Assembly: GCF_003609775.1 (NCBI RefSeq)
Contig: NZ_AP018050.1
Span: 434,001-498,000 of the forward strand
Source of the DNA: Prevotella melaninogenica
GTDB taxonomy: Bacteria > Bacteroidota > Bacteroidia > Bacteroidales > Bacteroidaceae
DNA: 64,000 nucleotides
Direction of reading: 5' to 3'
The position numbers were made by a program, and so were the translations under genes. The notes under the pieces were generated by a model, which saw nothing but the letters and a program-made list of their open reading frames with translations, had not been told where the DNA came from and searched no databases. Positions 27,598 through 36,608 of this stretch are shown here, piece after piece. Positions within the stretch are counted from its first letter, which is position 1. Each line of letters begins with the position of its first letter.

Positions 27598-27631
27598 ATA
27601 TAGGGATGCACCAGTTGGTGTGTCCCTATAT
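27598..27631. terminator. Strong hairpin after the β-barrel gene
   Basis: ATATAGGGA pairs with TCCCTATAT, and inside CACCA pairs with TGGTG. No T-run follows on the + strand. It may act as a processing or termination signal between 27554 and recR. Confidence 0.45.
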
Positions 27632-27736
27632 CTCTCAAATCAAGCAGCCGTTTCTATCGACTATTAAGAATAAAAAAAGAGGATTACAAGTGTAACCCTC
27701 CTTTCAATATCTCCAGCCTACGAGAATTAATTTTAA

Positions 27737-28345
27737 ATGCAACAATACCCTTCTCAACTCTTAGAACGTGCCGTAGAGGCTTTCTCACAGTTGCCAGGTG
27801 TGGGGCGTAAAACTGCTCTGCGCCTTGTTTTGCATCTGCTACGCCAGTCAACAGAAGACGTGGATAGCTTTGCGGATGCTGTCATACGTGTAAAACACGA
27901 TGTGAAGTATTGCAGGGTTTGCCATAATATTTCCGATAATGAGGTTTGTTCTATCTGTTCTGCCCCACGCCGTGACGCGTCGGTGGTCTGTGTGGTAGAG
28001 AACATTCAGGACGTGATGGCGATTGAGAATACGCAGCAGTTCCATGGACTTTACCACGTTTTGGGGGGGATCATCTCTCCGATGGATGGTATCGGACCGC
28101 ACGACTTAGAAATTGAATCGCTCGTAGAGCGTGTGAAAGAGGGTACGGTGAAGGAAATCATCCTTGCTCTTGCCAGTACAATGGAGGGCGACACAACCAA
28201 CTTTTATATTTCTCGAAAGCTGAAAGATGCTGACGTGAAGCTATCGGTTATCGCACGAGGTATCTCTGTTGGCGACGAACTTGAATATACTGATGAGGTG
28301 ACGTTGGGCAGAAGTATTCTGAACCGCACACCTTTGGAATCTTAA
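27737..28345 (+). CDS. recR: Recombination mediator protein RecR
   Basis: 202 residues, the usual RecR length. An N-terminal helix-hairpin-helix ([17 protein letters not shown], about 18-34) is followed by the C4 zinc finger [16 protein letters not shown] (about 57-72). The Toprim domain comprises [15 protein letters not shown] and [16 protein letters not shown], and the C-terminal Walker B-like region closes the protein. RecR with RecO and RecF loads RecA at gapped DNA. It is the first gene of a four-gene co-directional cluster: the next gene starts 2 nt after its stop. Confidence 0.96.
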   Translation: MQQYPSQLLERAVEAFSQLPGVGRKTALRLVLHLLRQSTEDVDSFADAVIRVKHDVKYCRVCHNISDNEVCSICSAPRRDASVVCVVENIQDVMAIENTQQFHGLYHVLGGIISPMDGIGPHDLEIESLVERVKEGTVKEIILALASTMEGDTTNFYISRKLKDADVKLSVIARGISVGDELEYTDEVTLGRSILNRTPLES

Positions 28346-28347
28346 TC

Positions 28348-28806
28348 ATGACTATGGATAAAACAAGAAAAGTACTTCTTACAGAGCTAATTAGCTCTTG
28401 CATTATTACACTGCTCATCATTGCGGTGTATGAACTTAACCTCATTTTGCCCGGTGGTTGGGCTGATGCAGAAAGCAGCAACATGGTGACTGTGCAGTTT
28501 CTTATGCAACTGTTGACCCTCGCTGCTATCCCACTTGCACTCTTCCTTTTCAAGATTGGCTACGTAAGCTCCGACCTACACACCGACGAAAGCCACGTCA
28601 GTCGTAAGCTTCTCTTCTGGGGTAGCGTACGAATGATGATACTTTGCGTTCCGATGATACTCAACACCTTCTTCTATTATGCCTTCGGCGATAGCGTAAG
28701 TTTCTTCTATCTTGCCGTCATCTTAGCGTTGAGCTTATTCTTCGTCTTCCCCTACAAGAAGCGTTGTGAGCATGAATGTTCTATGGATAATTCAGAACAT
28801 GAGTAA
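28348..28806 (+). CDS. Four-helix inner membrane protein, hypothetical
   Basis: 152 residues with four hydrophobic segments (about 11-28, 48-66, 88-104 and 110-130). It starts MTMDKTRKVLLTELISSCII and ends in a cytoplasmic-looking charged tail KKRCEHECSMDNSEHE. The same arrangement downstream of recR and directly upstream of a GT2 gene is familiar from Bacteroidales genomes, but I know no function. It ends exactly where the GT2 start begins (28807), so translation is probably coupled. Confidence 0.8.
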   Translation: MTMDKTRKVLLTELISSCIITLLIIAVYELNLILPGGWADAESSNMVTVQFLMQLLTLAAIPLALFLFKIGYVSSDLHTDESHVSRKLLFWGSVRMMILCVPMILNTFFYYAFGDSVSFFYLAVILALSLFFVFPYKKRCEHECSMDNSEHE

Positions 28807-30009
28807 ATGAAACTGAGTGTTATCATCGTTAATTATAACGTAAAATATTATCTCCAACAGTGTCTTGAGAGTCTTCAGCGTGCTTTAAAAGGCGTTGAAG
28901 CAGAGGTATTTGTGGTTGACAACCATTCACATGATGGCTCCGTAGCCTATCTTCGTAGCCGTTTCCCTGACGTTCACTTCATTGCCAGTGCGCATAACTT
29001 AGGCTTTGCGCGTGGCAATAATATTGCAATTCGGCAGAGTAAGGGCGAATATGTCTTGCTATTAAATCCCGACACGGTTGTGGGCGAGGATGTTATCCGC
29101 TCGTCTATCGACTTTATGGATAGCCACCTAACGGCTGGAGGACATGGCGTACAGATGCTTACCCACCTCGGCGAACGGGCCTTAGAAAGCCGTCGTGGCT
29201 TGCCCTCTCCCGTGGTTTCGTTCTATAAGATGATAGGACTTTGCAAGCACTTCCCACAGAGTGACCGCTTTGCACATTATTATATGGGTAGTTTGTCGTG
29301 GGACGTTCCGGGCAAGATTGAGGTAATCAGCGGTGCTTATTGCTTCCTGCGCAAGTCTGCCTTAGACAAGGTAGGACTCTTAGACGAGGATTTCTTTATG
29401 TATGGCGAGGATGTCGACCTCAGCTATCGATTGCTAAAAGGCGGCTTCGAGAACTGGTATCTCCCCGTGCGCATCCTGCATTACAAGGGCGAGAGTACGC
29501 AGAAGTCGAGTTTCCGATATGTTCACGTCTTCTATGATGCCATGCTTATCTTCTTCCGCAAGCATTATGGCGGTATGAACGCATTGTGGCGACTACCGAT
29601 TAAGACGGCTATCTACGTGAAAGCCTTTGGCTCACTGATAGGTACAACGATACGCGCAACGAAAAAGAAACTCGGATTCCGCACCTCAATAGCTAAATCA
29701 TTCCCACATTATATATTTGTTGCTGGCGAAGACGTAATGGGAAAGTGTCAACGTCTGGCAACGGATAACGCCTTAGTGGCAGAGTATCGGGTTGCAGACA
29801 AAGATAACTTGAAGCGCACACATTCCGACCTGCTCAAGGAGTTTGGAGGCAAGAACAGACCTTTTTGCATCGTCTATGACACTGAACTATTCAGCTATCA
29901 AGATATCCTGAATGTCTTTGCCGAACAGCCACAGCAGAATATTCACATTGGTTTCTATCATAGAAAGGAGAACAGAGTCGTCACCATGATGGAAGTTATA
30001 GGAGATTAA
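28807..30009 (+). CDS. Family 2 glycosyltransferase (rhamnosyltransferase-like)
   Basis: 400 residues. The GT-A fold N-terminus MKLSVIIVNYNVKYYLQQCL is followed by VFVVDNHSHDGSV, HNLGFARGNNIAI, the metal-binding LLNPDTVV, and the acceptor region FFMYGEDVDLSYRLLKGGF. The layout matches WbbL-like GT2 enzymes that add sugars such as rhamnose to cell-surface glycans. Residues beyond ~290 form an extra C-terminal domain (…SFPHYIFVAGEDVMGKCQRL…) not typical for the core family. In an operon with recR, the membrane protein and a GNAT gene. The donor sugar cannot be told from sequence. Confidence 0.9.
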   Translation: MKLSVIIVNYNVKYYLQQCLESLQRALKGVEAEVFVVDNHSHDGSVAYLRSRFPDVHFIASAHNLGFARGNNIAIRQSKGEYVLLLNPDTVVGEDVIRSSIDFMDSHLTAGGHGVQMLTHLGERALESRRGLPSPVVSFYKMIGLCKHFPQSDRFAHYYMGSLSWDVPGKIEVISGAYCFLRKSALDKVGLLDEDFFMYGEDVDLSYRLLKGGFENWYLPVRILHYKGESTQKSSFRYVHVFYDAMLIFFRKHYGGMNALWRLPIKTAIYVKAFGSLIGTTIRATKKKLGFRTSIAKSFPHYIFVAGEDVMGKCQRLATDNALVAEYRVADKDNLKRTHSDLLKEFGGKNRPFCIVYDTELFSYQDILNVFAEQPQQNIHIGFYHRKENRVVTMMEVIGD

Positions 30010-30012
30010 AGC

Positions 30013-30531
30013 ATGGAAAAGAAACAGCACGTAAGGGTTAGACTAAGAGCGATGGAGCCGGAAGACCTCGATATGCTCTATCACATTGAGAACGATCGCA
30101 GCCTATGGAACATCAGTGCAACAAACGTTCCTTACAGCCGTTATGCCCTGCATAACTACATTGCAGATGCAAAAAACGATATCTATATCGACGGACAACT
30201 GCGCTTGATGATTGAAAACCATGAGCAGGAACTTGTCGGGGTGATAGACCTTGTCAACTTCGACCCAAAGCATCAGCGGGCAGAAATGGGTATTATCATC
30301 ATGAAACCATTTCGCCAACAAGGCTATGCCCACGCTGCTATCTCAGCCCTAATCGACTATACACGCGACGGTCTACATCTAAAACAAATCTACGCTGTGG
30401 TAGACGTTGATAACGAGGTGTCGCTCCACTGTCTTTCGTCCTTCGGTTTTACAAATGGTAGCATACTAAAAGAGTGGCTTTATTGTGATGGAAAGTATAA
30501 AGACGCAAGGATAATGCAACTTTTTATATAA
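30013..30531 (+). CDS. GNAT family N-acetyltransferase
   Basis: 172 residues. It opens VRVRLRAMEPEDLDMLYHIE and has the acetyl-CoA loop MGIIIMKPFRQQGYAHAAIS (R/Q-x-x-G-x-A form), then LKQIYAVVDVDNEVSLHCLS with the N-x-x-S-x-x-x-x-x-F-G-F element typical of RimJ/SpeG-like members. It probably acetylates an amine (a polyamine or a ribosomal protein N-terminus); the substrate is open. It is the last gene of the recR cluster, 3 nt after the GT2 stop. Confidence 0.88.
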   Translation: MEKKQHVRVRLRAMEPEDLDMLYHIENDRSLWNISATNVPYSRYALHNYIADAKNDIYIDGQLRLMIENHEQELVGVIDLVNFDPKHQRAEMGIIIMKPFRQQGYAHAAISALIDYTRDGLHLKQIYAVVDVDNEVSLHCLSSFGFTNGSILKEWLYCDGKYKDARIMQLFI

Positions 30532-30546
30532 AAAGAATAAATTAAT

Positions 30547-30578
30547 TTTGGTGGAATAGATTTTTATTGTTACCTTTG
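30547..30578 (+). promoter_or_regulatory. Promoter of the tRNA-Asp pair
   Basis: TTTG (30547-30550), a 20-bp spacer and TACCTTTG (30571-30578), a perfect consensus match. The first tRNA starts at 30618. Confidence 0.75.
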
Positions 30579-30617
30579 CACACGCAAAACAGAAAAAGGG
30601 TTTAAAACATCCATTTT

Positions 30618-30691
30618 GGTGCGTTAGTTCAGTTGGTTAGAATGCCTGCCTGTCACGCAGGAGGTCACGAGTTCGAGTCTCGTACGCACCG
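30618..30691 (+). tRNA. tRNA-Asp (GTC), copy 1
   Basis: 74 nt. The acceptor stem GGTGCGT/ACGCACC has discriminator G and no encoded CCA. The anticodon stem CCTGC/GCAGG with loop CTGTCAC gives anticodon GTC, and the T arm is GAGTTCGAGTCTC. Identical to copy 2. Confidence 0.97.
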
Positions 30692-30717
30692 CTGAAAACT
30701 CCAAATCTGTAATGCAT

Positions 30718-30791
30718 GGTGCGTTAGTTCAGTTGGTTAGAATGCCTGCCTGTCACGCAGGAGGTCACGAGTTCGAGTCTCGTACGCACCG
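30718..30791 (+). tRNA. tRNA-Asp (GTC), copy 2
   Basis: Identical 74-nt copy exactly 100 bp downstream of the first, sharing promoter and terminator. Confidence 0.97.
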
Positions 30792-30794
30792 CTG

Positions 30795-30827
30795 AAACCT
30801 TGGCTTCCCGCCAAGGTTTTTTTGTTT
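30795..30827 (+). terminator. Terminator of the tRNA-Asp operon
   Basis: AAACCTTGG pairs with CCAAGGTTT around a 7-nt loop and is followed by TTTTTTG. Confidence 0.85.
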
Positions 30828-31063
30828 TTGATAGGTTAACAATGCAGACAAGAGAACCGTCGCTTGTGAAAGGGAGACAGAGTAACAGATGAACTTTTTT
30901 TAGTTGACAAGTTGACGAGTTAACAAGTTATGTGCAACAAAGGATATAACTGGTTTACTTGTCAACCAATAAACGAGTGAATAGGACTTATTAGCCTTAC
31001 TTTATCACTCCATATCTCGGAAAACCTTAATTGAAACTTTGTTCAAAAAAAGAAGAAAAACAC

Positions 31064-31094
31064 TTTGACATATCAAAAGAAAATCCTAACTTTG
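31064..31094 (+). promoter_or_regulatory. Promoter of the small basic gene / fic operon
   Basis: TTTG (31064-31067), a 19-bp spacer and TAACTTTG (31087-31094). It leaves a ~110-nt leader before ATG 31209. Confidence 0.65.
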
Positions 31095-31208
31095 TTACAA
31101 AATATTTAATCATTTATTCTATCAAAATAAACGTTCCTAACGCTTGAAATGTAAGACCTATCATAAAGAAACAAGAACTATTAACTAAATAAACGAAAGG
31201 GAATAATT

Positions 31209-31397
31209 ATGGAACTAACAACATTATTCGCTGCAGCTGTAGCTGTTAAAGTAATTGACAGCTTGACTGGTGGCAATAAGAAAAAGAAAAATAAGAAAAA
31301 CAAGAAGAAAAGCAGTTCAAGAAGTAGCTACAGAAGAAAAGACACGAATTATCGTGATGCCCCTGCTTGGTTCCATGATCATGGTCAGAACCTCTAA
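31209..31397 (+). CDS. Small lysine-rich hypothetical protein
   Basis: 62 residues. A short hydrophobic N-terminus (MELTTLFAAAVAVKVIDSLT) is followed by a dense basic run (KKKKNKKNKKKSSSRSSYRR) and an acidic/aromatic tail DAPAWFHDHGQNL. The start has a purine-rich GAAAGGGAA upstream and a good promoter at 31064. A hydrophobic start plus a polybasic centre suggests membrane- or nucleic-acid association. It precedes the Fic gene by 78 nt on the same strand, so the two may be co-transcribed. Function unknown. Confidence 0.6.
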   Translation: MELTTLFAAAVAVKVIDSLTGGNKKKKNKKNKKKSSSRSSYRRKDTNYRDAPAWFHDHGQNL

Positions 31398-31475
31398 TAC
31401 TACGGGATTCATACCTTGCAATTAAACAGTTATAGACAAAAAACTCGTATAGTCCAACACCTGCAATAAAACGAT

Positions 31476-32306
31476 ATGTTGACAAATAAGAAAGACTTCT
31501 TAAACATACTTGAGGAGCATAACAAGTTAGGCTTCCAAGATCAAATAGACTATAACAAGTTTTATCTCTATTCTATCGTAACTCATTCGACTGCCATTGA
31601 AGGATCAACAATGACAGAGATTGATAATCAGCTGCTCTTTGACGAAGGACTTTCAGCCAAAGGAAAAAGTATCATAGAGCAAAATATGAACCTTGACTTA
31701 AAAGCTGCTTACGAGAGAAGTATGGAGTTAGCTAAAGCGCATACGCCGATTTCTGTTGGTGTACTTAAACATTTAGCTGCACTTGTTATGCGGAGAACAG
31801 GTGGAGAAGTAAATGGCTTTGGTGGTTCGTTTGACTCATCAAGAGGTGACTTACGCCTTGTGAATGTTACAGCTGGTGCTGGAGGTAAAACATATATGAA
31901 TTACCTGAAAGTACCACAGAAGTTAGAAGAATTCTGCAAAGAGATTAATGAAAGACGGAAGGAACTGTTAGAAAGTCCTGATATATACGAACAGTATAAA
32001 TTGAGTTTCTATGCTCACTTGAAACTTGTTACGATACATCCCTGGGTAGATGGCAATGGAAGAATGTCAAGATTGATTATGAATCATCTTCAATACGAAT
32101 TCGGATTAGTCCCAAGTAAAGTTGTAAAAGATGATAAGGCAGAATATATAAAGGCATTAAAAATCTCACAAGAGGAAGAAAGCGAAGCTCCTTTCTTAGA
32201 CTTCATGTTTGAGGAACACGCTAAGAACTTACAAGAAGAAATTGAAAACTACAAACTTTCTATGGGCGACGAAGAAGTCAAACCACATAGAGGTTTTCGT
32301 AGATAG
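31476..32306 (+). CDS. Fic family protein (AMP-transferase type)
   Basis: 276 residues. The Fic core motif HPWVDGNGRMSRL (about residues 188-200) keeps the catalytic His and the D-G-N-G-R anion hole. An N-terminal element STAIEG near residue 38 fits the inhibitory (S/T)xxxE(G/N) motif, making it a class II, self-inhibited Fic protein. Such enzymes usually transfer AMP to a hydroxyl of a target protein. The region MRRTGGEVNGFGGSFDSSRG is a plausible flap. It follows the small basic gene, and a secreted orphan follows 47 nt later. No classical antitoxin gene is needed or seen. Confidence 0.9.
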   Translation: MLTNKKDFLNILEEHNKLGFQDQIDYNKFYLYSIVTHSTAIEGSTMTEIDNQLLFDEGLSAKGKSIIEQNMNLDLKAAYERSMELAKAHTPISVGVLKHLAALVMRRTGGEVNGFGGSFDSSRGDLRLVNVTAGAGGKTYMNYLKVPQKLEEFCKEINERRKELLESPDIYEQYKLSFYAHLKLVTIHPWVDGNGRMSRLIMNHLQYEFGLVPSKVVKDDKAEYIKALKISQEEESEAPFLDFMFEEHAKNLQEEIENYKLSMGDEEVKPHRGFRR

Positions 32307-32353
32307 CCTGTACTTTGGTCGACAAAATATAAACCAACAAAGCAATATAAGTT

Positions 32354-32803
32354 ATGAGAAAGTTATTGTTAATAATAGCCATTGCTACAATGACAGTAGT
32401 AGCAAATGCACAGAATAAAGTGACAACTGCTAAGACTACGCCAGAAATGGTGTATTACTATACAGACTTTAGTATTACAAGAGTCAAAGATATCACAAGG
32501 GGAAAAGATGTTTATGTTCCTTATATTGGTAATAATATTACCCTCGGTTTAGAACCCATGAAAGACGGAGAAGGAAATATAATAAGTTTTGATGTACCAC
32601 TCTCTGGTTTTAATTATATAACAAGTCAAGGATGGGAATTATGGTTACATGATGACAATTACAATATAATACAGAGGTGGTGTATAAGAAAGAAAGTTAC
32701 TAAACAAGAGTTTGAACGATTGACAAAAGATGAGGTTAAATTAACAAAAACCATAGAAAGAATCCCATCAGCTGTAGAAGAACTACAGAGAATGGTAAAA
32801 TAA
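32354..32803 (+). CDS. Secreted hypothetical protein
   Basis: 149 residues with a signal peptide (MRKLLLIIAIATMTVVANAQ). The mature part is β-rich, with YYYTDFSITRVKDITRGKDV and GLEPMKDGEGNIISFDVPLS, and ends in a helical stretch VEELQRMVK. No family was recognised. It is followed closely by an intrinsic terminator, so it ends the transcription unit that may begin at 31094. Confidence 0.7.
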   Translation: MRKLLLIIAIATMTVVANAQNKVTTAKTTPEMVYYYTDFSITRVKDITRGKDVYVPYIGNNITLGLEPMKDGEGNIISFDVPLSGFNYITSQGWELWLHDDNYNIIQRWCIRKKVTKQEFERLTKDEVKLTKTIERIPSAVEELQRMVK

Positions 32804-32826
32804 TAATATATCCACAAACAACACAT

Positions 32827-32857
32827 AAGGTTCCAGATTACTTGGAGCCTTTTTTAT
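32827..32857 (+). terminator. Intrinsic terminator
   Basis: AGGTTCCA pairs with TGGAGCCT (one G:U) around gattact and is followed by TTTTTTATTT. Confidence 0.8.
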
Positions 32858-32954
32858 TTATTTTTATTCAGTTATCAACTCAAAATAGCATTAGGCTCTC
32901 CTTACGTTTACGTCTCCCCCGTCTGTAACCATTGGCTAAACACGTTGAGGGAAA

Positions 32955-33062
32955 TGTTCTGTGTGTTCCATGACCTTTAGGTCTCTGAGCATTTCCGTTC
33001 ATCTAAAAAGAATCTGTAAAGCTGTGCTTTCCGTCTATCTGTGCTTTCTGTGAGAAAATGCT
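32955..33062. repeat. Degenerate single arm of the two-arm repeat
   Basis: Contains tgacctttaggtctctgagc and gtctatctgtgctttctgtg, the arm-B words of the ~230-bp family, but no arm A. Confidence 0.55.
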
Positions 33063-33190
33063 TTTACCCAAAAGACATAAAATATTTTTACAAACCAATA
33101 GGAAATTAACCTAAGAAAATCGCTAAAAATGAGCCTTCTTAATCCCCCTTATAATTACCTTATAATCACCTACTTGCAAAGTCATATAAC

Positions 33191-33287
33191 AAAAGGTGCT
33201 TACTTGGACTTCAAAAGGGCATCTTTTGCAAGCTAATTAGGCATCTTTTGCAAGCTAATTAAGCGTCTTTTAGAAGCCAAAAGGGCA
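33191..33287 (-). repeat. 22-bp period array, copy 5 (reverse)
   Basis: Four 22-bp units plus gcacctttt read on the minus strand. The flanking word 'ttgtaaact' is present beyond the array as in copies 2-4. Confidence 0.85.
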
Positions 33288-33402
33288 TATATAATTTTCA
33301 AAGCACACAAAAAAAGTTTACAAGTTGACAAGTAAACTTGCAAACTTGTAAACTAATAAACTAATAAGCACATATACCTTGTAAACTTGTTTACTCGTAA
33401 AC

Positions 33403-35199
33403 TCATTCACTTGCAACCTTGCTTACTTTCCCATTACGGTCCTTCACAATCACTACCTGCTTGTGAGCTTTCTGCTCGTTCGTAGTTCTTACGCCAGAGA
33501 GCGTGTAGGTCTCGACTGGCTGTTCGTGGTCGGCAGGGAGGGTATTGATGCCTGTCGCTGCCTTTAATGGCGTATAGCTAAAAGAGATTGTATTGTCATT
33601 ATTCCGAACAATCTGCTTGACTCCTGCCTGACTGCTAACGTTATAATTCGTATAAAAACTTAGACGAGGATCAGTAGACTTCGTTAAGCTATTGTTCAAT
33701 CCTGTTGGAAATGGGTCGCTGCTCTGTGTGTCATGATCGAGTCGAGCATCGGCAGGAACAATCGTGAAGCGTGGATGACGTTGCACCGAAGCAGCATTCA
33801 CGTTGTTCATCATCCATGAATAAGCATCGAAATCAACGTGGAAAACCATCAGTCCGTGTCCCGGCAACTCAGTATCCCAGCGGTAAGGCGTACGGTTTTC
33901 AAAGATGTAATATTCATTCTTCGTGTCAGGATTATAGAGGAAGTAGGCATCGCCACCCTCAGCAAGTCCCTTCATATTCTTCACCTCGACAGCCTCATCG
34001 CCAAGTGTGATAGGCTTCAACCAACCCATATACGCTTTCTCGTAGGCGTCATAGCCAGCTGGCACCGTACCAATTCCCGTACCGCCGTATACGTTTATCA
34101 GACTCTCTGGACCGCCGTTATAACTGCCCGCACACATCAAGTCGTATCGCCCAGAACCAACGTTGTTACCGCCACGAGTATCATAAAAGTCGGGCAATCC
34201 AAGACAATGCGAGAACTCGTGACAGATGGTACCGATACCAGAATAGAACACACGCTCCTTGCCATTGAGCTGTGCACGGATAATCTCGTTGCTACAAGCG
34301 TAGGTGTTTATCGTTTGTCCGTTGAATTTCAGTGCGTCAAGTCCTGCATCAGTGAGCGAATACTTATGTGGCCAGATGGTGCTTGACTCACCACCTGTCG
34401 CCTCGCCCTCGCCAGCATAGATGACATAAACCTGCTCTACCTCGCCATCATTGTCCCAGTCGTATTTGCTAAAGTCAACCTGACCTTTGATAGCATTGCA
34501 GGCGTCGATAATCATCTGTGGCGCATTCGCATCATTCTGATTACCTGTTCGCTCACCATAAAACTTATAAGGATGCTTGAGCTTTACGGGTCCGACGACA
34601 TCGAAAGTTAGGTCGAACTTGCCGTTACTCTGATCGAGGAAATAGTCGTGAACACTACCAATAGCCCCATTGTTATTGGTATATCCCACCTTGTTGAGCA
34701 TATCCTCATAGAGCGTCTTGACATCATTCGCACGTGGTCGGAGTGTCAACACATTCTTCGGATCTTTGAAAGACATATCCTCAAACTCAACCAAGATAAC
34801 AAGTCCTTTCTTCTTACCCTCCCATGTCATTCCCAATCCTTCTCCGAAAGACTTAGAACTAAGGTGTATCTCCTTCTGTCTTTGCAGTTTTCTTACCTGC
34901 TGAAGGGCAGCCACAACGAGTTCCTCTCTATCTTTGCGCAATCCCTTCTCATGTGCCAACACCGATGATGCCACTAACTGATTGTCCTCAATGCAGGCAT
35001 AATAGTAACTACCATCATGCGGCAACACGGGTATGCCATCTTCCGTCAGCGCATAATTAAAATGCTCGTCGCCGACGGTCATAACCTTCAGGATTGTTCC
35101 GTCCGCTTGCTTAAAGCTGCGCCACATCCGCATGGCAGGGATAGCAAATGATGATGTTGCCAACAGTGCACTAACTAAGAGAGTTATAATTTTCTTCAT
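33403..35199 (-). CDS. M6 family secreted metalloprotease
   Basis: 598 residues with a signal peptide (MKKIITLLVSALLATSSFAI). A propeptide-like region precedes the M6 domain, which has GLVILVEFEDMSF, the zinc motif HEFSHCLGLPDFYDT (about residue 330), and the Met-turn-like SGRYDLMCAGSYNGG. This is the immune-inhibitor-A type. The C-terminus (…ETYTLSGVRTTNEQKAHKQV, VIVKDRNGKVSKV) resembles Prevotella T9SS-type sorting ends. It likely degrades host or environmental proteins outside the cell. Own promoter at 35267-35299; monocistronic. Confidence 0.9.
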   Translation of the reverse strand: MKKIITLLVSALLATSSFAIPAMRMWRSFKQADGTILKVMTVGDEHFNYALTEDGIPVLPHDGSYYYACIEDNQLVASSVLAHEKGLRKDREELVVAALQQVRKLQRQKEIHLSSKSFGEGLGMTWEGKKKGLVILVEFEDMSFKDPKNVLTLRPRANDVKTLYEDMLNKVGYTNNNGAIGSVHDYFLDQSNGKFDLTFDVVGPVKLKHPYKFYGERTGNQNDANAPQMIIDACNAIKGQVDFSKYDWDNDGEVEQVYVIYAGEGEATGGESSTIWPHKYSLTDAGLDALKFNGQTINTYACSNEIIRAQLNGKERVFYSGIGTICHEFSHCLGLPDFYDTRGGNNVGSGRYDLMCAGSYNGGPESLINVYGGTGIGTVPAGYDAYEKAYMGWLKPITLGDEAVEVKNMKGLAEGGDAYFLYNPDTKNEYYIFENRTPYRWDTELPGHGLMVFHVDFDAYSWMMNNVNAASVQRHPRFTIVPADARLDHDTQSSDPFPTGLNNSLTKSTDPRLSFYTNYNVSSQAGVKQIVRNNDNTISFSYTPLKAATGINTLPADHEQPVETYTLSGVRTTNEQKAHKQVVIVKDRNGKVSKVASE

Positions 35200-35266
35200 A
35201 CAACTGCTTTTGAATGATGATTCATTTGGTTTTTATTGGTACGAAATTATCTTTTGAAAGATGATG

Positions 35267-35299
35267 CAAAGATAAGGAAAAAAATAAAAGGTAAGCAAA
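35267..35299 (-). promoter_or_regulatory. Promoter of the M6 protease gene
   Basis: Minus strand TTTG (35296-35299), a 21-bp spacer and TATCTTTG (35267-35274). Leader ~60 nt. Confidence 0.65.
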
Positions 35300-35523
35300 C
35301 AAAACGATAAAAATTAGTTGACGAGTAAACAAGAGAATGTTTTGTAATTCATAATTCATAATTCATAATTATGATTACTATATTAATTCATAATTCACAA
35401 TTCATAATTCATAATTATGATTACTACCTAACCCTTAAAGTTCAAAGGTAATAGTTAATAGTTCTAATCATAAAGTTCAAAGTTCAAACCTCAAAGTTCA
35501 AAGGCGCAGAGTCAACCAGCAAG
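35300..35523. other. Simple repeats before IS30 copy A
   Basis: Tandem aattcataattcataatt words (35345-35425) are followed by a mosaic of aaagttcaaa and ggtaatagttaatagttc words (35435-35500). The last 20 bases before the IS (gcgcagagtcaaccagcaag) match the HU-like gene at 40.0 kb. Confidence 0.6.
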
Positions 35524-35530
35524 TGCAAAA

Positions 35531-36469
35531 TTACAAAACGTGTTTAAAGAACTCGCACTTTGGATTAGAAAAGTTTAATTTTTCTCTTGGTCTTTCGTTC
35601 AATTTCTTTTGTATGGACATAATTCTCTTGTCCGTATATTTATCAAACGAATCCTTTTTAGGTATATACTGCCTGATTAATTTGTTTGTATTCTCAACAG
35701 TTCCCTTTTGCCATGAACAATATGGGTCAGCGAAGTACACGGGCACTCCTAAGTATTTTGTGATGTCCTTATGTGCTGCAAATTCAGGTCCGTTATCTGT
35801 TGTAATTGTCTTCAGGCTGTCTTTGTATGGCAGCAGTAGTTTCCTAACCACCTTTACCAGAGGCTTTGACATTTTTCCAAATGGCAGTTTCTGCATAAAC
35901 AACATATTGGTGGATTTCTCCACTATTGTGAGTATGGCGTGCTGGGCAGGATCGACGATCAAGTCCATCTCAAAATCTCCGAATCTCTTCCCGTCAACTT
36001 CCTTACTTCTTTCATGGATACTCACCCTGTCCTTTATTGGAAGATGTCCGCCTTGGGGACGATGCCTGTATTTCATCTTATGCCTTGTGTGCTCTGCAAG
36101 CTTCCCTGTTGTGTCATTGTGGATAATGTTATAGATGGACTGGTGGGAGACCTCTATACTCTCATTTATGCGCAGATACCCTGATATTTGTCTTGGAGAC
36201 CACTGGTCGTTGATAATATATTCTTTAATTCTCCAAACTAATTCGTCGGAGAGTTTGGCGTTAGTTACCGTGCTCTTTCTGCGCTGCATAGCCATATCAT
36301 GCGCCTTCGTCCAGATATACTTTCCCGAAGGCGTACTGTTGCGTTTGATTTCACGTGAGAGTGTTGACTGACTAATACCGACGATCTCGGCAATTTCTTT
36401 TCTCGCTGTTTTCTTTTGGAGTAAGGCAAAAATTTGCGACCTTTGCTCCGAGATTAATTGATGATACAT
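35531..36469 (-). CDS. IS30-family transposase, copy A
   Basis: 312 residues from ATG 36469. The N-terminal HTH (MYHQLISEQRSQIFALLQKK, then REIAEIVGISQSTLSREIKRN) is of the IS30 type. The DDE domain includes FGDFEMDLIVD, TITTDNGPEFAAH, and the final glutamate in WQKGTVENTNKLIRQYIPK, followed by a basic C-terminus. The stop codon lies within the terminal repeat. The frame stays open upstream through the internal dyad, but the family start and the HTH argue for this ATG. Residue-for-residue the same as copy B, so intact and recently moved. Confidence 0.93.
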   Translation of the reverse strand: MYHQLISEQRSQIFALLQKKTARKEIAEIVGISQSTLSREIKRNSTPSGKYIWTKAHDMAMQRRKSTVTNAKLSDELVWRIKEYIINDQWSPRQISGYLRINESIEVSHQSIYNIIHNDTTGKLAEHTRHKMKYRHRPQGGHLPIKDRVSIHERSKEVDGKRFGDFEMDLIVDPAQHAILTIVEKSTNMLFMQKLPFGKMSKPLVKVVRKLLLPYKDSLKTITTDNGPEFAAHKDITKYLGVPVYFADPYCSWQKGTVENTNKLIRQYIPKKDSFDKYTDKRIMSIQKKLNERPREKLNFSNPKCEFFKHVL

Positions 36470-36544
36470 TTGCAATACAAAGTTAGTTAATCTTTGGGAG
36501 ACTTCGGTCTCCTTTTTTATTTGTATTGCTGGTTGTTTCTTTTT

Positions 36545-36608
36545 CCTCTCCGAGAGATGCAGACAACCTCTCGCTACGCGTCGAGAACGTCTGCATCTCT
36601 CGGAGAGG
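36545..36608. repeat. Perfect 20-bp inverted repeat inside IS30 copy A
   Basis: cctctccgagagatgcagac (36545-36564) and its reverse complement (36589-36608), separated by 24 nt, sit between the IS end and the transposase start. The same structure is in copy B at 38931-38994. It may limit read-through into the transposase. Confidence 0.8.

Noticed and set aside
30618..32803. Genomic island integrated at tRNA-Asp
   Set aside because: No integrase, no repeated tRNA 3' fragment downstream, and the genes that follow have their own Bacteroidetes promoters.
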